From Flaveria trinervia (lineage: Eukaryota; Streptophyta; Magnoliopsida; Asterales; Asteraceae), in NCBI GenBank assembly GCA_025506515.1, contig CM046443.1, positions 47,481,735-47,545,734 of the forward strand: a stretch of DNA of 64,000 nt, written 5' to 3'. Under the pieces are notes generated by a model. That model was not told the origin of the DNA, ran no database searches, and saw only the letters and a program-made list of their open reading frames with translations. Of this stretch, positions 56,069 through 64,000 are shown piece after piece. Positions within the stretch are counted from its first letter, which is position 1, and every line of letters starts with the position of its first letter. The position numbers were made by a program, and so were the translations under genes.

Positions 56069-59000
56069 TCATTCAAAGAAGAACTCTGGACCATAGTACT
56101 CAGATAGGTACTTTACAGTCCTGCCATTCTTCAACTCCATAGTAGTTATCTCCCTATAGACAAATTCATCAGGATGGGTGCCCTTAGGGAGTAACTGGAG
56201 CTCATTCTTCTTAATGTCTTCAAACTTCTTATATAATAACCCCTTTTTGATCATCTTATTTTCCAGTAAGGCTTGAGGGGTCATTTTTGATTTACGAGCC
56301 TTCTTGAATTCATCGAGTATTTTCCAAGGTGAGACTACAATGGCCAACATGATTGTAGAGTCTATTGTTTTTCTAACCTGGCCATTATATCTATGTGGAA
56401 TGGATCTTTTGTGTATTCTAGAGCTCACCTTGGGGTCTGGCCATACTCTCACTCTCTCTTTTTGATACTGAAATGTGTGTCTGAGAGTGTACAGCCTCTG
56501 AGCATGCCCTTTCTTGGCTTGTATAGATGATGACTGGGGAAATTCCTTGTAAACCATCTTTAGTAGTTGCTCATCATGCTGCTCCTGCTGTTCTTCATCT
56601 TCTATTTTGACTCTAACCATTTCCTTTTGTGAGTCAGGTGTGATCACGAGTTGACTCCTGGGTTCTGGTACCCTTAGAACAGCAGAGAGTGGCAGACTAT
56701 CATCTTCATCATCTTCTTCTTCATCTTCTTCTATCCTCAGCACCCTTCTCCTCCTTCTAGGTGCATCACTGGATGATGGTTGTTGGTTTTTGTGTAAAGG
56801 AATTGGTTTTGAGGGTTGAGGATGTTTGGATTTGAGTTTTGAGATTGGTTCGGAGATTTGAGGGGTAGGCTGTTTTTGAGTGGGTGATTGGGAAGGTTGT
56901 TCAAGCATTTTGGTTATAAGTTTGGCTTTTGTGAGTTTTGCCATTTCAAGCCTTTTCCCAGCTCCAGCCTCATCAAGTGCTTCAATAATTATCTCCTTAT
57001 GAATTGCTCAGACAAACAGATTCTGGTGGCTATAGCCAGAATGCTGTCTCTGGTCCATGAACGAATCTCCATCAGTGATCTTCCTAAATATTTGGCTATG
57101 AATCGAATCATGATCTCCAATCTCTCTTTCTCCAGCACATTGTACCCAGCCCATCTGTTTTGGATTTCATTTACTTCCAACCTCCTGATCTCACTGTCTA
57201 GTTTGGCTGTATCAAAGTCTTGCTTGAAGAGTTGCTCAATGATTTTGTCCATGGATCGGCTGTGTGCTTCATCTGCATCTTTTATCAGCTCCTCCAAGGA
57301 TTTTTCTTCAGCATTCTTCTGATCACCAGCACTTTTCTTTTCTTTCTAAGTGACCAGTTGTTGTTCCTTTTCCTTCTCCAACTCCTTGGTTTTCTCTTGT
57401 GCCTTCTCATCCTCAGTTCTTTTTCTTTTCTTTTCTTTCACTGCTGTACTCTCCCCCTTTTTGGATGCATTGGTTGCAGGGGTTTGTACCGCAGAAAGTT
57501 CTTGTGCACAGCATCATCAATGAGTGGTTGTAGACTTGAGGAGATCCTCTCATCAATGGCTTTATGAACAATGTCATTGATGATGGGAGTGATGAGAGGT
57601 AAGGATTGTTGGAATGCAGCAACCATCTGTCAGGGGGGTTCTGTCCCTGAGATATAGTGCCAAAGGCAGAGGCTGGAGGCTCAGTGAAGTGAGAGGGTGA
57701 AGTGTTTGGGGGACCTTCGAATGAAGGTGCCATCTGTGAGTTAGTGGGGGCAGATGGACTTACATCCTGAGACTTCTTGGCAATCAGTTCTTGTAGTCTG
57801 CTTACCTCAGCCTCCAGGATGGTGTTGTGGGCTAGAACATCATAGAAAAAGCCTAGGTCATCATCAGCAGATGTTGAATCACCTGACCTCCTGCTTGTAG
57901 CAGGATGTACATGCACCGGGTGGAGACCAGTTTCAGCATGTGCCCCTTTTTCTTGGAACTGGGGACTTCCAGCCTCAAGACGATGTCCTTCATCAGCCGT
58001 TGCCTCTGATGAGGTCTTAGCTATGTTACCAGCCTCAGTCTAATCATGTGCTGATTCAGAAGAGGTGGCAGCCTCACCAGATGTTCGTATCTGCATATCC
58101 ACACCAGGAGATAGAACAGTTAAACCCGGTGCTGTGGGTTGTCAGAAGCATGTTGATCCTCTTCCTCAATTGCTGTGGTTCTCCCCTTTATTGGTGTTTG
58201 TTGGGGAGGAGGAGGGCATGCATGCAGCTGAGTCACATGTTTGCAATTATAATGGTTGGACTTTGGGGGGCATTTGCTTGGGGAGAGAGATAGAAACAGA
58301 TTGCATTCGGGGAGAGGAATGCTCTTCAATGATAACCTCCTCAAGTGAGAGAGGTCCCAGCGATTGGTTGCCCCTGATAAGGTTGCATCAGGATCCTTTT
58401 GAGAGGATGCCTGTGTGGTGTTAGCTGGTAGAGTTTCTGATACTGCTGAGGGGTTTAAACCAGCAAGTATATCCTGCCTTGGTGGTACAGGAGCATCTTC
58501 AGGGGACTCATCTCCCTAAATAGCTGTTTTGGGGCATTTGGTTTTTGGTTTAGTGGGGACTCTGGATCTGGTGGTGGAAGCTGTGGGTTCCCTCTGCTTG
58601 GGTTTTAGCATTCGGGCAGCTTCTTTGAGAGTGAGGTCTGAGTTCTGCCTGGAGTATACCTCAGCCAAAATAGCTGGTGCAGGGACTCCAAGGCCAACAA
58701 GGCCATCAGATTTTAATTCATTTAAATAATGGCCATCAGAAACCTGGGATATAATAGCCAGTGGTTTGCCGCAGGTTTCTGAGCCAAGTTCTTTATTCTA
58801 GAAACACGATTTCAGAGAAATTTAGCGTTTGGTGTTCTAGAATAGAATACAATACCTGTTGCATTGGGATGACATTTGATCCCAAGAGGATGTCTTTGAA
58901 GCTAAGCATACATTTACCATGTGAAAGATAAGTTTTTCAGCAACATGGAAATGTTTCTTCAGAATAGTTGTAGCCCGAAGATCACCTTCATACCCATTAT

Positions 59001-59337
59001 TGATAAAGGACATATCCATTGTGCCCTTTGGGTATTCAGTCACAGTGGTGGAGTCATGTAAGTGTAATGCCTGACGAATGATGTCGGCTGTAACAACCAC
59101 TGGTTTCAGTTGACGAGGGACCGAACAGAGATTTGGCCAGTAGACTCATCAGTATGAACAAAAACATTTGACCAGAATTGACTGAGAGATTCAGGGTAGA
59201 TGGTCGGATTCAAGAGAAAGCTGTTGATATGGGGAATCCACCATTAGGTCAATGGCATTATCAAATTTGTTCCAGAAAGCCGACTTGGTAAGGTATGCAA
59301 CACAGTTGTGTCGTGGTTTTAGGCTCATGGTTGCCAT
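56069..59337 (-). pseudogene. Element L post-pol ORF (env-like position)
   Basis: The ATG is at 59337-59335 with a second in-frame ATG as in B. The N-terminus is interrupted near 59110-59230. The block DIIRQALHLHDS through NNGYEGDL is readable at 59100-58940. The P/S/T-rich middle is heavily shifted (57916-58800). A charged part with DEAHSRSMDKIIEQLF (57297-56990) and 291 open codons at 56944-56069 follow: a basic/proline start, an acidic EEDEEEDDED run, then RVWPDPKVSSRIHK to YGPEFFFE. No membrane helix or signal peptide is visible. Function unknown. Confidence 0.75.
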
Positions 59338-60185
59338 TTTTGAAAGTATGAAGGTCAGAAGAACGACTAATGGAACGTTTGAGAAGAAGACAGGTATTTA
59401 TAGGGTTGGGATAGGAAAAGGCTAAAAGAAAACTATTGAAGGTTTTGGTGTGGTCATCAGCTGTTTGAAACTACTGATGACGTGGTATTAACCTCAGAGG
59501 TTTAAAACGACGACAGTGGTGGTGGTTGTCATCAGTTGTTATAAAACAACTGAAGACTTGTTTTGACCATCAGATGTTGAAACAGCTGAAGTCTTGGTGT
59601 TAACCATTAGTAGTTGTGAACTACTGAAGGTCTTGGTTTTGACTTCAAATGATGTAAACTGAGGACTTGGTGTTTGTCATCAGTAGTTGTGAAACTACTG
59701 AAGACAGTGGTTTTGGCATCAGTTGTTGTAAACAGCTGAAGACTTGGTGTTAGTCTTCAGTAGTTGTAAACTACTGAAGACATAGTTTTGGCTTCAGTTG
59801 TTTTAATGAAACAGTAGTTGTATAAACATTGAAGAGAAATTTCTCATCAGCTGTTTTCGTCATTCATAGCTTTTCAACTGTTTCAGTCTGACCTCCACAC
59901 TTACTCATCAGACTTAGATCTGAGTTTCAGACGTTTCATTGGTCATCAGTACTTATCTGCATTTCTGACATCAGTAGTTGTAGCTACATCAGCTATTGTG
60001 ACTACATCAGCTATTGTAACTACATCAGTTGTTTTACCAAATAAAGTACTTGAGTACTGAGAAGTTACTTAAGCTCCAGTAGTTTTAAAAACTTCTGAAG
60101 GGAGGATAACTTCAGTACTTATATATGACAATAATAAACTAATGATCATCAGTACTTGTGAGCTGAGATCATTAGTAGTTGTCAC
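59338..60185 (-). promoter_or_regulatory. Element L internal promoter-like region before the post-pol ORF
   Basis: The counterpart of 13509-14101 in B. TATAAATA lies on the minus strand at 59402-59395, 58 bp before the ATG. Upstream dyads: CAGTTGTTATAAAACAACTG (59533-59552), AGTAGTTGTGAACTACT (59609-59625), CAGTAGTTGTGAAACTACTG (59681-59700), CAGTTGTTGTAAACAGCTG (59720-59738) and CAGTAGTTGTAAACTACTG (59758-59776). Further CATCAG words continue to 60180. The inferred role is transcription of the post-pol ORF. Confidence 0.6.
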
Positions 60186-61300
60186 TTATTCTAGCTGCAG
60201 CATACCAAGCCTTAGCACTAGGTTTTGGAAAGTTGTGCTATCCAAGGGCTTAGTGAAAATGTCTGCAAGCTCATCAGCACTAGGAACAAATTTTGGATCA
60301 ATCAGACCTTTTTCAAAACAATCTCTAATAAAATGGTGTCTGATTTCAATATGTTTAGTCCTAGAGTGCTGGACAGGATTCTTGACAATACAAAGAGCTG
60401 AAGAGCTGTCCATTAACAATGGGGTCTTAGTCTCTGTTATGCCATAATCCAATAATTGGTTTTGAAGCCAGAGTACCTGAGATGTACAGCTTGCAGCAGC
60501 AATGTACTCTGCTTCAGCAGTTGATGTAGCAACTGAGGTCTGCTTCTTACTCTGCCAAGAATCAAGCAGTTGCCTAAGAATTGGCATCCTCCAGAAGTGG
60601 ACTTTCTTGTCAACTTACACCCTGCATAGTCACTGTCAGAAAAAGCAACTAATTTACAAGAATGTCTAGTAGAATACCATAAACCTAGAGATGGAGTGCC
60701 TTGCAGATATCTAAAGATCCTCTTGACTGCAATCAAATGAGACTCCTTAGATGCAGCCTGAAATCTAGCACAAACACATGTAGCAAACATAATATCTGGT
60801 CTAGAGGATGTTAAGTACATCAAGGACCCAATCATACATCTGTAAAGTGTTTCATCAACCACTTTACCTTTCTGATCTGTATCCAGTTGTGTGGTGTTGC
60901 ACATGGGAGTAGAACAGGGCTTACAGTTTTGTAAATCAAACTTTTCCAAAAGATCTTTTGTGTATTTGGACTGATGAATGAAAATTCCATCAGCCTTTTG
61001 TTTGATTTGCAAACCCAGAAAGAACTGTAATTCTCCCATGGCACTCATTTCAAACTTCTGTTGCATCAACTTTGTAAAGGCATCACACAACTGTGGATCG
61101 GAGGATGCAAAAATAATATCATCTACATAAATTTGAACTAGTAGATTATGCTGCCCAACTTTCTTAATGAATAAAGTCTTATCTATGGAGCCTCTAGTGA
61201 AATTATTTTCCAGAAGAATGTTTGATAATGTCTCATACCAGGCTCTAGGAGCTTGTTTCAACCCATAGAGCCTTACCAGCTTATACACCAATTAGGATGT
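60186..61300 (-). pseudogene. Element L RT C-terminal half and RNase H
   Basis: 284 open codons (61291-60437) then 133 (60587-60186), joined by a one-base shift near 60560. It has GLKQAPRAWYETLSN, the catalytic YVDD at 61129-61118, FFLGLQIKQKADGIFIHQ, GSLMYLTSSRPDIMFA, SDSDYAGCK, TAEAEYIAAASC and ADIFTKPLDS, ending LGMLQLE at 60186. This is the best kept part of L. Confidence 0.88.
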
Positions 61301-62125
61301 TTTTATGTCCTCAAAACCTGGTGGTTGACATACATAAACCTCTTTTTTAATTTTCCCATACAAAAATGCACTTTTGACATCCATTTGAAAAACTTTAAGG
61401 TTGTGATAAGCAGCATAAGCTAAAAATAATTGAATTGCTTCCAGTCTGGCTACAGGGCAAAGGTTTCATTATAATCAAACCTTCCTCTTGTGAAAACCCC
61501 TGTACAGCCAGTCTGGCCTTGTTCTTAACAATAAGCCCATTTTCATCAGTTTTGTTCCTGAACACCCATTTAGTGCCTATTGCACACTCACCTGGGGTAG
61601 AGGAACCAGTTCCCACACTTGCTGTTTCTTGAACTGAAGAAGCTCAAGCTGCTTGGCTTCAACCCATCCATTGTGCCTTAAAGCAATGTGATAGTTCGTT
61701 GGCTCTTGCTGACTAATGAAGAGAGCATAGAAGCAGAAACTTTGACTTGACTTCTTGTTGACACGCCAGCATTGATATCACCAATGATTTGAGACATAGG
61801 GTGATTCTTCAGATCTTGGTACACAATAGATCTGTGCAAGTGTTTGTAGCAGGCTCAGCAGCAACAGATGGTGATGGTCAGCATTTCCTTGAAACCAATC
61901 AGTAGATGGTAATTCAAAGGAAGTTGAAGTTGTAGAAATCTCATCAGCATTTGTTGTGGATTGTGCTACTGGAGCTACAGGAACATCAGGTCTAGCTGAA
62001 TCAGGCAGTTGATCACTAAACTTGAAAAGGTGATTACTGATATCATCATCATCATCAGTAACACCAGATGGATGACTAGCTACAGAAGATGATGGATTCA
62101 TATGATCTGCAACAGCAGGCATTGA
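61300..62125 (-). pseudogene. Element L RT N-terminal half and linker
   Basis: [18 protein letters not shown] and [16 protein letters not shown] are at 61600-61480, followed by a shift that corrupts the [10 protein letters not shown] block. 62122-61778 encodes the acidic Ser/Asp linker (VTDDDDDISNHL) matching B's. Several one-base losses. Confidence 0.8.
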
Positions 62126-62960
62126 TAAGGAACATATTGCAGAATGTCCAGATCAAACAACTCCACAGGGTTTTGTGGAATTGTATCCTTAGGGGATTCA
62201 TTGAACTTCACATGCAAGTTTTCTTCAACTATCTTTGTCCGACAGTTGAATACTCTGTAAGCCTTGCAAGTGGATGAATACCCAACAAAATACCTTGCAT
62301 CCACCTTAGAATCAAACTTTTGGACTTGATCCTTTGTGTTGAGAATGTAACAGGGACACCCAAATGCTCTGAAGAATGAAATCAAAGGGGCTAAATGATG
62401 TAAAACTTCATAAGGAGTTTTCATCAACCTCTGATTTACTAAGGCTCTATTCTGTACATAGCAGGCTGTATTGACAGCTCAGCCCAAAAGGTCAGTGGCA
62501 GACCAGAATCAGCAACATGGACCTTGCAGCTTCAATGAGGGTCCTTTTCTTCTCTCCACTACTCCATTTGCTCTGGAGTCCTTGGGATGCTATACTGCCT
62601 CTTGATTCCCTTTGACAAGTAAAACTCATCAAGAGTGTGGGTTTTGAATTCAGTACCATGGTCACTCTCACACAATTACCTGGTAGGGAATTCTGCTTCT
62701 CAACGTGTAACACAAAGTGCATAATGGACTGAGCAGCCTCATCCTTTGAATGCAAAGAAGAAAGTCCAACATATCTAGAGTAATCATCCACAATTACCAG
62801 ACATATTCTTCTTTTCCATACTCATTACCTTCAACAGGCCAAAAAGATCAATGTGCAGTAGTTCTAGCAGGCATTAGACTTGATTCTTCCTATGGGTGGG
62901 AATGAAATTATGTTGTTCCCTTTTAAGCATGCATGAGATTCATCACAATTGAACTCCTTT
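62098..62960 (-). pseudogene. Element L integrase
   Basis: DDYSRYVGLSSLHSKDEA at 62791 on. The second-Asp region is shifted and corrupted (VTMVLNSKPT frame). TPEQNG-type block degraded near 62560. KTPYEVLHHLAPLISFFRAFGCPCY and ARYFVGYSSTCKAYRVFN at 62427-62270. The upstream zinc region is only traceable by alignment with B. Confidence 0.75.
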
Positions 62961-63451
62961 ATTGAAGACCTTCACTAAACTCTGGGATCAGCTGATTCTG
63001 GTTTTGGATTACATGACCTAGCCTTCTATGCCACAGTTTAGATATTGGAGAGGGGCCTTGGAGAACAAGTATGGGGCCTTTTAACTCAATTTTCTTTGAC
63101 AAATCCAGGCATTATCCTCTTTTATCCTGTTGGCTTTCAGGAGAGTATTATAATCAGTACTTTGCAATCAGGCTCAGAACTTGGAAGACCAGAATCCTAC
63201 AGAATGGCTTGTTGAAAAGAGCAAATGTCCGTTGCCACACATTGACTGACACTCAACAGATTTATGTGAGAGATTCTCACATGGTTGACATCTCAATCTA
63301 ATATCTCCATGAGAACAAAATCCATTTCCAATGATGTACCCTTAGCATCATTTTCCAAATGAGACAAAATCCCTTCTTGACTGAGAGTAATCATCGAAGA
63401 AGAGAGCTGCTACCAGTTAAATGTGCATGGATACGCACTGTCACTACCAGA
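62961..63451 (-). pseudogene. Element L protease remnant next to the 5' LTR
   Basis: It matches B 16930-17400 at nucleotide level with many small deletions, so no long frame remains. It ends at the place equivalent to B's DSG motif and runs directly into the LTR at 63452. The whole leader, primer site and gag (over 2.5 kb in B) are absent. Confidence 0.7.
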
Positions 63452-64000
63452 TGTTAGGATCAGTGATCTACGTTTGATTGATTAGAGAGTATAGCAGCGG
63501 AATTCTAACAATGAATTAGCCAATTCACAAGAACGAAAGATATTCAATGAAGAACAAAGACGGTTATAGAGAGAGAATTCTGCAAATATATTTCATTCAA
63601 TATTCGCTTTCGTGGTAACGAAATGTCACAATACAATTAGGTCGACACCTCTTATATAAGATATGTGACGTCTGCTGATGTCACTTGATAGTGACATCTA
63701 ACAGAATTATTCCAACTGAAACACAACTACTGAAGATGTCAAAACAGCTGACATCTCCTTACAAAAATACTAAGTGTTATCAGTTTCTATAACTACTGAA
63801 AAACATAAAACTACTGAAACTACAGACTGAAGAACAAGCTCTTCAGTCGTTTTACAAAACTACTGAAAGTAAAAAAATAAAACTACTGATATCACAACTA
63901 CTAAGAAGTACTCTTCAGCTGTTGTGACAAACTACTGAAACTTCAGTACTTGATCTTCAGACTTGAACTTCAGACGTTTCATCAGCTGATGACTTCAGTA
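63452..64000 (-). repeat. Element L 5' LTR, continues beyond window
   Basis: It starts TGTTAGGATC (LTR 3' end on the minus strand). TATA CTTATATAAG at 63651-63660, TGACGTC at 63666-63672, and the second motif changed to TGATGTCA (63676-63683). The CAGTCGTTTTAC/AAACTACTG dyad and CTTCAG array start after 63840. The outer end is not in the window. Confidence 0.85.

Larger units (their letters stand above)
55198..64000 (-). mobile_element. Element L: B-family copia without gag, continues past window
   Basis: Minus strand. The 5' LTR starts at 63452 and runs out of the window. Protease remnants directly adjoin it, so primer site and gag are deleted. Integrase, RT, RNase H, the promoter-like spacer and the post-pol ORF follow, then the polypurine tract and a 3' LTR (55198-55779) lacking its last 400 bp or so. 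It is the same family as B, with many small indels, especially in protease and integrase. Confidence 0.83.

Noticed and set aside
58048..58424. Two overlapping plus-strand ORFs over L's post-pol region
   Set aside because: Antisense shadows of the degraded P/S/T-rich part. No similarity to a known protein.

Overview
The window looks like plant nuclear heterochromatin made almost entirely of LTR retrotransposons. I see no host gene, tRNA or rRNA gene. Primer sites complementary to plant initiator-Met tRNA (TGGTATCAGAGC) and tRNA-Asp, copia elements of the SIRE type with an extra ORF after pol, a chromodomain gypsy element, and AT-rich flanks all point to a dicot. The post-pol ORFs resemble those common in Asteraceae retrotransposons, but that is an inference from memory and no species can be named.

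Left half (1-35.6 kb), four nested levels. Element D is a minus-strand gypsy LTR (tRNA-Asp primer site at 139-156). It is split by element A, a plus-strand SIRE-type copia (775-34610, LTRs of about 304 bp, duplication ATTTT at 770-774 and 34611-34615). A's leader holds element B, a minus-strand SIRE-type copia (1413-21000) whose 5' LTR is truncated. B's post-pol ORF is split by element C, a plus-strand non-SIRE copia (2916-10635, LTRs of about 970 bp, duplication TCTTC at 2911-2915 and 10636-10640). LTR divergence judged by eye falls from A to B to C, which agrees with the nesting order.

Middle (35.7-48.5 kb), a graveyard of copia fragments: E (minus, post-pol ORF piece), F (plus, array and gag), G (plus, 5' LTR, leader array and gag), H (plus, LTR and primer site) and I (minus, gag to RNase H, same family as F). 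I's gag is cut by element J.

Right part (48.5-64 kb): J is a plus-strand chromovirus whose gag and protease are deleted, leaving RT, RNase H, integrase and chromodomain (48518-53029). Its 3' LTR is broken by K and L, two defective members of B's family. K (plus) is an LTR fused to a gag fragment. L (minus) has protease to post-pol ORF and LTRs but no gag. Their LTRs face each other and form an inverted repeat around gag.

All coding regions carry stops or frameshifts, so no element is autonomous as written. The most notable signal is in the B family: the stretch between pol and the post-pol ORF carries an array of CAGTAGTT/AACTACTG dyads and a TATAAATA box about 57 bp before the ORF start, in both B and L. 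This mirrors the LTR U3 and suggests a second, internal promoter.
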